Source of the DNA: M55B129 sp964506505
GTDB taxonomy: Bacteria > Bacillota > Dethiobacteria > DTU022
DNA: 23,138 nucleotides
Direction of reading: 5' to 3'
Assembly: GCA_964506505.1 (NCBI GenBank)
Contig: CAZDKY010000042.1
Location: 1-23,138, forward strand
Shown here: piece by piece, positions 1 through 7,552 of the stretch
How positions within the stretch are numbered: position 1 is the first letter of the stretch
How the letters are laid out: every line of letters starts with the position of its first letter
Program-made: the position numbers and the translations under genes
The notes under the pieces: model-generated
Told to the model about the DNA's origin: nothing
The model's input: only the letters and a program-made list of their open reading frames with translations
Database searches by the model: none

Positions 1-1015
1 CAATCACCAGCACAATGATAATAGCCAGGGCAATGAGCAGCTCGAACCAGACTGTGCTCAGCGGTTCTCCCATAATTGATACCTCCCAGATTGGGCTGAT
101 AACCCAGTAGAGAGGGAAAATCTTGGCGATCCATTGCGGCCAGTCGGGAAAAAGGTAAAAAATAACGGGGATGAAAAGAAAGAAACCCAGGCCTTTGATC
201 AGGGTAAAAAGCATGGTTGCGGTTTTTGAATAAATACCGATCAGTAAACCGATTACTGAAGTGAGAGCGGCAGCGACAATGACAACAACCATTACTTCCA
301 GCGGCCGTGGTCCAAAAGCGCGATTTAAAAGAAGGGTAACAGCTGCCAAAAAAGTGGCAAAGAGAAAGCCCAGCAGCCACTTGGCAACAAGCACTTCATC
401 AATCCTTGCCGAGGTTACCAGCATGGCGGTGAGGGTTCCTTTTTCTTTTTCTTCCACAAGGCTGGAACTGGGCACCCACATGCCGGACATGGCCAGGGCA
501 TAGAAAACAATGATCGGCACCAGCCGGATTGAAATGGGCAGGCCTGGTTCGCCAAAGAAGACCGTTTCCACCTCGACGGGAGGTTCTTCGCCTTCAAGGC
601 CGCGGATCATTTCAATAGCTGTTATCGAGATAATAATCCGTTTTGAAGCAAGGCTTTCTCCGCTTAAATAAAATTCCAGAGTTGGTTTTTCTCCTGCCTG
701 AACTGCTCCGTCGAAACCGGGTTCAAGCACCAGGCCGGCATCGAAATCGTATTTTTCCACCTGTTCGATCAGTTCATCGGGGTCTTCCAGTATTGTCACT
801 TCAAAATTTTCCAGTTCCTGCACGGCGGAGGTAAGTGATGATTCTCCTAGATCAACTATCCCCAGCCTCGGTTTTGGCTCGAAAAGCGAGCCAAAAGCAA
901 ACTGGAAAAGGAGAGTCAGGGCAAAAGGCAGCAGCAGGGCCCAGATAAAAAATGGTTTCCGCGGTCCAACGGAGAAATCTTTGCCTAAAATTTTTAAAAT
1001 CCGGTTTATGCTCAT
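1..1015 (-). CDS. ABC-2 type transporter permease, second subunit (3' end beyond the window)
   Basis: This is the third gene of an ABC exporter operon, and its C-terminus lies off the left edge. The 338 residues visible begin MSINRILKILGKDF and show one N-terminal membrane segment (about residues 23-41). An extracytoplasmic domain of about 130 residues follows, then a run of membrane segments from about residue 165. The motif EEKEKGTLTAMLVTSA, just after the second segment, is the cytosolic coupling region typical of the ABC2_membrane_3 (NatB/YhaP-like) family. The ATG overlaps the TGA of the preceding permease gene (ATGA at 1012-1015), which implies translational coupling. It most likely pairs with that permease and the MORN-ABC ATPase as a heterodimeric exporter. 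The substrate cannot be told from sequence. NatB-type homologues move Na+, and others export peptides or drugs. Confidence 0.88.
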   Translation of the reverse strand, partial: MSINRILKILGKDFSVGPRKPFFIWALLLPFALTLLFQFAFGSLFEPKPRLGIVDLGESSLTSAVQELENFEVTILEDPDELIEQVEKYDFDAGLVLEPGFDGAVQAGEKPTLEFYLSGESLASKRIIISITAIEMIRGLEGEEPPVEVETVFFGEPGLPISIRLVPIIVFYALAMSGMWVPSSSLVEEKEKGTLTAMLVTSARIDEVLVAKWLLGFLFATFLAAVTLLLNRAFGPRPLEVMVVVIVAAALTSVIGLLIGIYSKTATMLFTLIKGLGFFLFIPVIFYLFPDWPQWIAKIFPLYWVISPIWEVSIMGEPLSTVWFELLIALAIIIVLVI

Positions 1016-2256
1016 AATGTGGCCACCTTCCTTTTTAGGACAAACAGGCCGGCGCTGTATATGATTGCTGCCCACAACAGGGCATAGAACAGCCACCCAA
1101 GGGAATCTGCCCAGAGGGCGTCATAAATGGTGACATCGTAAAGGAGCCTGACGATAGGGTAGCTGGGCAGCACGCTGACCCAGGAAGCTACAGAACCGGG
1201 AAATAGCACAGCAAAGGAAGGGATGAGCAGGGGGATCAGGAACAGCAGGCTGAACATCAGCTGTCCGATAAAATCTTTCCCGGCGGCTCCGACAAACATT
1301 GCTACTGCAGTGAACAGCAGGGAACCCAGCAGAATGATAGTCAGGAGCAGGTGCCAGTTGTCAGCGGTGAATGACCCGACGAAGAGCAGAACGATCACCG
1401 ATTGTCCCATGGCCAGGGCTGTGCCGAAAATAGTTTTGGCCAGGAGGAAGTGCCAGACTTTTAGCGGTGTGACCAGCAGGGCGGTTACCGTTCGCTGGAG
1501 GACTTCGTTGGAAATCAGCGAGGCCAGGGCGAAAGTCTCCATCATCATTATGAAGAAGGCCAGGAGCGGTCTCATTTTTTCCCGCAGCGATATTTGATCT
1601 CCCAGGCGGTCTTCACCGAGAATTATAGCTTCTTCATCTGGCAGTTCAACCGGCAGCTCATAACCGGCTACCTGGTAAGCCAGTTCGCTGATAAAACCTT
1701 CCATGGCATTCCTGATTTCATCAGGCACTGCGGCATCGGCGTAAACAGTCACTTTCGGTTTTTCACCCAGTGCAGCGTCCCGCAGGAAAGTGGGCGGAAA
1801 AGACATGCCGATGTCCAGATTAACTTTTTCTGCATCAGCCGGTTTTTTTTGATCCCCTGCCGGGTCATGGATAACAAACTGACCTTGATCAGTCTTGTAA
1901 ACTTCCAGTTCCCCGCGGATCACCCTTTTGAGCTCTTCTTCATTTTCGAGTTCAACCAGGCCGAGGCCCTCTTCTTCAAAACCCGCTTCAATCTCTTTTG
2001 CCTGTTCATGGACTGATTCCGGAACGCCTTGAGCGGGCAGCGATTTCAGCCCATCGTTGACGAGAACGGAAATTGGAGGAGTAATGGCAAAGTTAATATC
2101 TTCATCGACCGTGTCCGGGACAATCCAGTAGATGACCACAAAAAAAATCAGGCTGATTACAGTAAGGAATATATAAATCATATTGCGGCTGTAAAGCCGG
2201 AGATCTTTTTTCAGAACAGCCAAAAGCAGTCTGCTGTGGGATGTCTGATTTTTCAT
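1012..2256 (-). CDS. ABC-2 type transporter permease, first subunit
   Basis: A 414-residue membrane protein. A short basic N-terminus leads into a membrane segment at about residues 27-46. A large extracytoplasmic domain of roughly 190 residues, rich in acidic residues, follows, then about five or six membrane segments from about residue 231 to the end. The sequence SNEVLQRTVTALLVTPLKVW sits after the second segment and matches the coupling-helix region of NatB/ABC2_membrane_3 permeases. The ATG overlaps the ATPase stop codon (ATGA, 2253-2256) and its own TGA overlaps the next permease start, so the three genes form a tight operon. It is only weakly like its neighbouring permease, which suggests a heterodimer rather than a recent duplication. 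The substrate is unknown. Confidence 0.9.
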   Translation of the reverse strand: MKNQTSHSRLLLAVLKKDLRLYSRNMIYIFLTVISLIFFVVIYWIVPDTVDEDINFAITPPISVLVNDGLKSLPAQGVPESVHEQAKEIEAGFEEEGLGLVELENEEELKRVIRGELEVYKTDQGQFVIHDPAGDQKKPADAEKVNLDIGMSFPPTFLRDAALGEKPKVTVYADAAVPDEIRNAMEGFISELAYQVAGYELPVELPDEEAIILGEDRLGDQISLREKMRPLLAFFIMMMETFALASLISNEVLQRTVTALLVTPLKVWHFLLAKTIFGTALAMGQSVIVLLFVGSFTADNWHLLLTIILLGSLLFTAVAMFVGAAGKDFIGQLMFSLLFLIPLLIPSFAVLFPGSVASWVSVLPSYPIVRLLYDVTIYDALWADSLGWLFYALLWAAIIYSAGLFVLKRKVATL

Positions 2257-3500
2257 CCTGCCAGCCCCCTGCCGGTTAGTTTAATAAATATTGCTTCCAG
2301 GGTGGCTTCTTCGGTGTGAATGGTCAGCAGATCAGGCGAGGCGGCCAGTTCACTGAGGCGGGTGGATGATCTTTCACCGTCCAGGGGCAGTTTTTCTACC
2401 CGCACGCCGTCTCCGTCCCGCAGACGGACCCGTACTGACCTCTGGCCATATTTCTGTTTCAGATTTTCCGCTGTGTCCAGGGCCACAATCTGGCCTTCAT
2501 TGATGAAGGCCACTCGATCGGAAAGCTCATCGGCTTCAAGCATATTGTGAGTGGTGAGCAGAACTGCTGCACCCCGGTCAGCTTCTTCCTTGATTGTTTT
2601 TCTAATCTGGGCGGCGGTTACCGGATCGAGTCCGTCCGTCGGTTCATCGAGAAAGAGGATGCTGGGTTTGTTGATGAAGGCCCGGGCAACCATCAGGCGC
2701 TGCCTCATTCCCTTGGAATAATTGGCGACTCGATCTCTGGCCCGATCGGCCAGTCCCACACGACGCAGGGCTGCCATTGATTCTGGATTGCGGATGCCGA
2801 AAAGAGAGGCAAAAAAATCGAGGTTTTCAAGAGCGGTCATTTCGAGATAGAGATTTTTTTCTTCAAAGGTTACCCCGATCTGAGCTTGAATTTCCGGATC
2901 ATCCCGGCCTGCTTCCCGGCCCAAAATGCGCGCTGAACCGCTCTGCAGGGCCAATTGTCCCGTCAGCACCTTGATGGTTGTTGATTTGCCGGCTCCGTTC
3001 GGGCCAAGAAAACCGAGTATTTCACCGGGGTAGACATGGAAGCTGATTTCTTTGACCGCAAGCAGGCTGCCGTACCGGTGGCTGAGATTTTCTACATCTA
3101 TAGCCGGCGTGGTGGCTTTATCGATTTTGACCCGTTTTTTCACCGCAGCTTGCGGTTCGTTTTTTCCCTCCGCCTGCGGTTTTTCTGCCGGTCCGGCGAA
3201 TTGGCCCTCTTTCCACAGCCCCTTTAATTTCTGGCCGTCCGGCCGGGCATAGACGCCGTATCCGTGCCGCTGCCCATTAGAAAATTCGCCTTTATAGCCG
3301 GATCCGCTGGCAAATACCATGATTCCCTTTCCGTGTGGTTTTCCCTTACTCCATTCACCATCATACCTGGTGCCGTCGGGCATAACTAATCTGCCTTGAC
3401 CGTGGGGCACACCGTCTTTCAGCTCCCCGGCGTATTTTCCTCCCATCCAGGGGATACTCTGACGTTCAGGAGTCTTTTCATGTTCAGCCAAATTTGCCAC
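2253..3500 (-). CDS. ABC transporter ATPase with N-terminal MORN-repeat domain
   Basis: A 415-residue protein starting with GTG and fusing two modules. Residues 23-100 contain three good MORN repeats and a partial fourth, with the pattern Y-x-G-E/x-x-G-x-x-H-G-x-G starting at residues 23, 46 and 69. A charged linker (about 101-131) leads to a full ABC nucleotide-binding domain. This has Walker A GPNGAGKST (166-174), signature YSKGMRQ (261-267), Walker B ILFLDEP (281-287) and the H-loop His318. The usual Q-loop glutamine appears to be Glu in VTFEEKNLY (210-218). It energises the two downstream permeases. There is no signal peptide, so the MORN part should be cytosolic. MORN repeats elsewhere mediate protein or lipid contact, and their role here is unknown. 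The ribosome binding site before the GTG is weak; Met19 is an alternative start that keeps all the repeats. Confidence 0.92.
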   Translation of the reverse strand: MANLAEHEKTPERQSIPWMGGKYAGELKDGVPHGQGRLVMPDGTRYDGEWSKGKPHGKGIMVFASGSGYKGEFSNGQRHGYGVYARPDGQKLKGLWKEGQFAGPAEKPQAEGKNEPQAAVKKRVKIDKATTPAIDVENLSHRYGSLLAVKEISFHVYPGEILGFLGPNGAGKSTTIKVLTGQLALQSGSARILGREAGRDDPEIQAQIGVTFEEKNLYLEMTALENLDFFASLFGIRNPESMAALRRVGLADRARDRVANYSKGMRQRLMVARAFINKPSILFLDEPTDGLDPVTAAQIRKTIKEEADRGAAVLLTTHNMLEADELSDRVAFINEGQIVALDTAENLKQKYGQRSVRVRLRDGDGVRVEKLPLDGERSSTRLSELAASPDLLTIHTEEATLEAIFIKLTGRGLAG

Positions 3501-3626
3501 CTGCTTTTCTGATTACTGGTTAGTGCGAACACAGGGGACGGTTCTTTTGTGACATTTTCCAGCCTTGACACAGGAGGTGAAATTTTAATCTTAAAACTTC
3601 AACAAGTTCGGTTTTCCGGGATCTCC
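3501..3626. other. Intergenic gap with a REP-like motif
   Basis: This spacer lies between the ABC operon start and the end of fprA. At 3531-3553 it holds ACAGGGGACGGTTCTTTTGT followed by GAC. I recall this wording as a dispersed motif in several clostridial genomes near IS200-like (RAYT) transposases. No second arm or transposase is present here. No convincing terminator for fprA was found. Confidence 0.3.
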
Positions 3627-4829
3627 TTACTGTTTATTCAGGATGACATTGCCAAAATTTTTGCCGAAAACTTCACCCTTTTTGAAGTCTTCCATGGTTG
3701 GCCCTCCGGCAAAATCGAAGGAATCGACCAGTTCCCATTTCAACGTTTCAAGTATTTTGTCCAGCTCACGCCGGGCACCTCCCGACCATCCATAGCTTCC
3801 GAAATAAGCGAGCTTCTTGTTTTTAATGCTCTTTCTTCCGGCCAGATCGAGAAAGTGGGCGGCTGGTGGAAAGAGGCGGCCTTCATAGGTCGGTACGCCG
3901 AGAACAACTCCCTGTTTCTCCCAGAGCGATGGCAGGATATAGCTGCCATGGGTTCTGCTGACATCAAAAAGATCGACAGAGATGCCGGTGCTTGTGAGCC
4001 CTTGCGTCACGGCGTCCATCATTGCCCCGGTGTTTCCGTACATGGATCCGTAGAGCACGGTTACAGCTGGTTTCCCGCCTGTTTTGGCATATTCTGCCCA
4101 TTGCTTATACAGATTAATTATTCTGGTGGGGTTATTGCGCCAGATTAAGCCGTGAGATGGAGCGATAACTGAGACGGGTAATTCTTTTAGTTTTTCAATC
4201 GCCCTGAGGGTCTGGGCGCTGAATGAAGCGACGATGTTGGCGTAGTAACGGAGTGCTTCTTTTTCGTAGAAATCGAAATCAACATTTTTATCATCAAAAA
4301 TGCCGCCCCCGAGGGCCCCGTAGCTGCCGAAAGCATCGCAGGAAAACAGGATCTGCGATCCTGTTTCATAGGTCATCATCGTTTCCGGCCAGTGGACAAA
4401 GGGAGTCATGAAAAATTTTAGTTTTTTCCCGCCCAGGTCGAGCTCTTCTCCATTTTCCACAGCCCGCACTCTATTGGTGATGCCATAGAAATTTTCAACC
4501 ATGGGGACGGCTTTTGCTGAGCAGAGAATTTCTGCTTGTGGCGCAAGGTTCCTGATTAATTTCAGGATACCGGTATGATCGGGCTCCATGTGATTGAGGA
4601 TGATGTAGTCGATGCCCGATACATCGGTAATTTCATTGAGCCGGTCGATGTATTCATCTACCTTGATTGACTTGGCCAGATCAATGATCGCGGTCTTTTC
4701 CGCTTTGACTATGTAGGAATTATAGGATACTCCCTCTCTGCTGATAGGCCACAGCCCTTCAAATAAATCGGTGGTATGGTCATTTACTCCAATCCAGTGT
4801 ATTCCGGGTTTTATAGTAACTGCCGGCAT
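3627..4829 (-). CDS. fprA: Flavo-diiron protein (A-type flavoprotein, O2/NO reductase)
   Basis: A 400-residue cytosolic enzyme of the usual family length. The N-terminal metallo-beta-lactamase-like domain (about 1-250) carries the diiron ligands: His80, Glu82 and Asp84 in HMEPDH, then His146, Asp165 and His226. His85 is also present. The C-terminal flavodoxin domain (about 253-400) has the FMN phosphate loop GSMYGNT at 261-267. These proteins reduce O2 to water or NO to N2O with electrons from rubredoxin or a coenzyme, and protect anaerobes from both. No rubredoxin gene is adjacent, so electrons must come from a partner elsewhere. The ATG follows a strong AGGGAGG site. An extended -10 promoter lies just upstream, so it is probably transcribed alone. 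Confidence 0.96.
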   Translation of the reverse strand: MPAVTIKPGIHWIGVNDHTTDLFEGLWPISREGVSYNSYIVKAEKTAIIDLAKSIKVDEYIDRLNEITDVSGIDYIILNHMEPDHTGILKLIRNLAPQAEILCSAKAVPMVENFYGITNRVRAVENGEELDLGGKKLKFFMTPFVHWPETMMTYETGSQILFSCDAFGSYGALGGGIFDDKNVDFDFYEKEALRYYANIVASFSAQTLRAIEKLKELPVSVIAPSHGLIWRNNPTRIINLYKQWAEYAKTGGKPAVTVLYGSMYGNTGAMMDAVTQGLTSTGISVDLFDVSRTHGSYILPSLWEKQGVVLGVPTYEGRLFPPAAHFLDLAGRKSIKNKKLAYFGSYGWSGGARRELDKILETLKWELVDSFDFAGGPTMEDFKKGEVFGKNFGNVILNKQ

Positions 4830-4883
4830 AGCTGAACCTCCCTTAGAAGTAAAATTGCCAGATGTAAAGTGCTCTGGTTATTT

Positions 4884-4910
4884 ATTATAACAGAGGGCTG
4901 GCATCCTCTG
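4884..4910 (-). promoter_or_regulatory. fprA promoter with inverted repeat upstream of the -10
   Basis: On the minus strand TATAAT (4884-4889) is preceded by TGT, giving an extended -10 box about 55 bases before the fprA ATG. The -35 region is poor. A perfect inverted repeat, CAGAGG-8 bases-CCTCTG (4891-4910), occupies the -35/-10 spacer. It could be an operator, or a weak terminator stem for the serpin gene ending at 4924, although no T-run follows it. Confidence 0.5.
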
Positions 4911-4923
4911 ATATAGCTGATTT

Positions 4924-6585
4924 TTATTGGCGTGGGTCCGTAAAAGCTCCGATAAAGAGAATACATTCAGCATGATCATCCCTGATAACAAAGAAAAATG
5001 GCCGGTCGGCGATTACTTCGAATGGTTCAGGAGGTTCACCCAAACCGAAAGCCCCGGTAACAGCAGCTGCTTCGGTGCCCTTTTCATTTACCTCGATAAT
5101 TGCTTTATGCTTGATTTGATCCAGGAAAATTTGATTTCCCAGAGACGACATGGCCGAAAAATCAGCCCTGCTGTCGAAGGCTTTCTCCATCCCCAGATCT
5201 TTTAAAATAGTGGTCAAATCTTTTTCGTATTCAATCTCGAAGCGGGGCATCCCCACTTTCCCGTCGAGGTAAAAGAATTCAGTCATCCAGGATTCCCAGT
5301 TTTCTACATTAAGGCTATTGTAAAAATCATCAAGATCATTGTCCGGGACAAAGATATACATAGCTATGCGGGTATCCTCAAAAGGATTTTCTTTTTCTCC
5401 GTAAGGTATGCGCACAGCTTCAAACCCTTCACCGTCAAGATATTTGTACTCACCCATTTCTTTGCTTTCTCTCAACATCATTGATACTTCGGTGGCCGAA
5501 CCGTCAGGCAGTGTAAAACTCCATGGTTCGGTATTAGCGGGGTCAAACTCTTCGGTCCAGTTCCCCATGAAATAAATAGCATTTAAAAGGATGAAATACT
5601 CTGCCGGAACAGGCTGATTTTCAGGTATTAATCCCTCGAGCATTCCCTCAGTATGGTCGGAAATCCAGTTATTAATAATAGAAGATGATCCGGGATCGGC
5701 AAAATCTATTTCCCTGGCTTCTGCTCCGTGGTAGCGATTTATGGTTTCCAGGTAGTGACCGTCAATGGGAAAGCCTTTATCAAGCCAGATAGAATCGGCA
5801 AGGGCAACTTTAATACCTGATCCCTTACTTTCCAGAGAATCCCGGAAAGCCCGGCATCGCTTGTTGAACTGATCCAAATCCAGTTCTTCTGTCTGCAGCA
5901 GCCCTCCTATTTCTTCCCTCGTTTCTCCTTCTGCGCTGTTATAAACCAGGGCCAGGGCCAGGTAGATGCTGAGCGGCGAAATAAAAGTATTTTCATCGGG
6001 TGATAAAAGTCGGTTATAAATCTTAAAGGCAAAGTTGTCAGTCATGATCCTGCTAACGCCGAAAACGGCAGTTAATTCAAGATCTTCTTTCACCATGACC
6101 TCATATTCTTTCCCGGTATGGCCGGTCATCATCCCGTTTTCCAACCAGTATCTAAATGAGTAACCTTCCGCGGGAGAAGCTGTTAAGTTAACCCTTTCCC
6201 CTGCCTGGTAAGTGCCTGTGCCAAAAACTTCGCCCATTTTTTCATCGTTTATTTTCACTTTGATCTCGTGTTTGTTTATACCGGTTTCCATGAAAACTGC
6301 GGTCAGCTTCCGGTCTTCTGTGTGGGCAAAACGGTAGGCGGGTTCACTGTTAACTGTTTCTCCGTTTTCCAGCCATGCATCGAAAGCATACCCTTCGTTG
6401 GGAATGGCTTCAAGTGTAACTTCATTTGACAGGGAATCTGATGAGGCAGTTATCGTACCTGCTTCTTCAGGTTCGGATTTAAGACACAGTTCAAACTCCG
6501 GATCTTCGACTTCGACCCTGCAGGAAGATAAAATAACGATAAGGAGCAGGGCAAGGACTACCAGCAGGCAAATATTTTTAATCAT
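4924..6585 (-). CDS. Lipoprotein serpin with two InlB-like repeat domains
   Basis: A 553-residue secreted protease inhibitor. The signal peptide ends in the lipobox LSSC (Cys22), so it should be lipid-anchored on the outer face of the membrane. Two beta-rich repeats follow (about 32-99 and 106-176), each with the pattern GYxFxxWLENG and a final LTAVF, as in divergent InlB B-repeats. They probably act as a stalk. A full-length serpin domain fills about 180-553 with NAIYFMGNW and the inhibitory hinge EKGTEAAAVTG (501-511). The small residues of that hinge suggest a true inhibitor that traps a serine or cysteine protease. Counting from the hinge puts P1 near LGE (515-517), but this is uncertain. 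The C-terminal ADRPFFFVI is typical of the family. The ATG is preceded by GGAGG. The gene stands alone and the target protease is unknown. Confidence 0.95.
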   Translation of the reverse strand: MIKNICLLVVLALLLIVILSSCRVEVEDPEFELCLKSEPEEAGTITASSDSLSNEVTLEAIPNEGYAFDAWLENGETVNSEPAYRFAHTEDRKLTAVFMETGINKHEIKVKINDEKMGEVFGTGTYQAGERVNLTASPAEGYSFRYWLENGMMTGHTGKEYEVMVKEDLELTAVFGVSRIMTDNFAFKIYNRLLSPDENTFISPLSIYLALALVYNSAEGETREEIGGLLQTEELDLDQFNKRCRAFRDSLESKGSGIKVALADSIWLDKGFPIDGHYLETINRYHGAEAREIDFADPGSSSIINNWISDHTEGMLEGLIPENQPVPAEYFILLNAIYFMGNWTEEFDPANTEPWSFTLPDGSATEVSMMLRESKEMGEYKYLDGEGFEAVRIPYGEKENPFEDTRIAMYIFVPDNDLDDFYNSLNVENWESWMTEFFYLDGKVGMPRFEIEYEKDLTTILKDLGMEKAFDSRADFSAMSSLGNQIFLDQIKHKAIIEVNEKGTEAAAVTGAFGLGEPPEPFEVIADRPFFFVIRDDHAECILFIGAFTDPRQ

Positions 6586-6741
6586 CCCTCAAACCTCCGG
6601 CATAACATAACTTATATGTAGAACTAATTCTGTGATTATTCTAAATTCCCTCCCTGAAGAGAGATTATCAACTATAGAAATACCTGAAATTATTAGGATA
6701 TCGGCCGATTGGTTTTTAACACAGAGGCAGCCGCCCGGGTG

Positions 6742-7314
6742 TTATTGAAACAATCTAAGATATTCTTCGTAGCCTTCTTCTTCGAACTTTTCTATGGGAA
6801 TGAAGCGCAGGGCAGCTGAATTAATGCAGTAACGCAACCCGGTAGGCGGTGGTCCGTCTTCGAAAAGATGGCCAAGATGTGAATCGGCTTTCCGGCTACG
6901 TACTTCAACACGCACCATCCCGAAACCGGTATCTTCCTTTTTGACAATGCTTTCCTCATTGATAGGACGGGTAAAGCTGGGCCATCCCGAGCCGGAATCA
7001 AATTTATCCAGCGAACTGAACAGTGGTTCTCCTGAGACAATATCGACATAGATACCTGCTTCCTTGTTGTCCCAGTATTCATTGTTGAAAGGTGGCTCGG
7101 TGGCATTTTCCTGGGTTACTGAATACTGCAGGTCGGTCAGGCGTTCGCGAAGCTCGTCCATGTTTACTTCCTCCTCCATCGTAGGATATTCATCATTAAC
7201 AAGATTTTCTTCTATTGTAGAATTATCACAACCGGTTAAAAATATTAGAACTGTAAAGAAAAGTCCCAACAACGCATGAGCAAATCTTGTTTTTGTGTTT
7301 TTTGTCTTAATCAA
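6742..7314 (-). CDS. msrB: Lipoprotein peptide-methionine (R)-S-oxide reductase
   Basis: A 190-residue enzyme that reduces the R-sulfoxide of methionine in damaged proteins. A signal peptide with lipobox LTGC (Cys29) anchors it outside the membrane. An acidic linker runs to about residue 75, then a complete MsrB domain follows. The catalytic cysteine is Cys163 in RYCINSAALRF. The other conserved blocks are SGSGWPSF (107-114) and DSHLGHLFEDGP. The position usually holding the resolving cysteine (SGCGWPSF) is Ser109, and the two CxxC zinc motifs of many MsrBs are absent. This is therefore a one-cysteine, zinc-free form that a thioredoxin-like partner would have to recycle directly. The start is TTG with an AGAAGG site upstream; no in-frame ATG precedes the lipobox. 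It is divergent from lepA. Confidence 0.94.
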   Translation of the reverse strand: MIKTKNTKTRFAHALLGLFFTVLIFLTGCDNSTIEENLVNDEYPTMEEEVNMDELRERLTDLQYSVTQENATEPPFNNEYWDNKEAGIYVDIVSGEPLFSSLDKFDSGSGWPSFTRPINEESIVKKEDTGFGMVRVEVRSRKADSHLGHLFEDGPPPTGLRYCINSAALRFIPIEKFEEEGYEEYLRLFQ

Positions 7315-7484
7315 TTAGAGCCCTTCTCTCTATTGCAAAGTTATCTTAACCATTATTTTTTACCAGCCATTGCAGTGTAAACATAAAATATTAGTAATCC
7401 TATTATATTATAATATTACGGTATATACAAGGATGATCATATTACATCATCTCCGTAACGTAAGATAAAAAATGTCTCAAATTT

Positions 7485-7512
7485 CTGAAACATCCCTGAT
7501 ATATGGTATAAT
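7485..7512 (+). promoter_or_regulatory. lepA promoter
   Basis: CTGAAA (7485-7490), a 16-base spacer and TATAAT (7507-7512) preceded by TGG make an extended -10 promoter about 40 bases before the lepA start. The msrB-lepA divergent gap is otherwise very AT-rich, with no further clear site. Confidence 0.65.
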
Positions 7513-7552
7513 CCAACGGAGATTATTTTCAGTTTGAGTGGAGGTTCATCTT

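Noticed and set aside
1594..2016. Plus-strand open frame of 140 codons.
   Set aside because: It is antisense to the first ABC permease and has no recognisable protein pattern.
3549..4148. Plus-strand open frame of 199 codons.
   Set aside because: It is antisense to fprA, whose diiron ligands and flavodoxin loop are all intact on the other strand.
7538..7552. GTG at 7538 as the lepA start.
   Set aside because: The GTG overlaps the GGAGG that serves the TTG at 7553, and LepA proteins normally begin just before EKIRNF.
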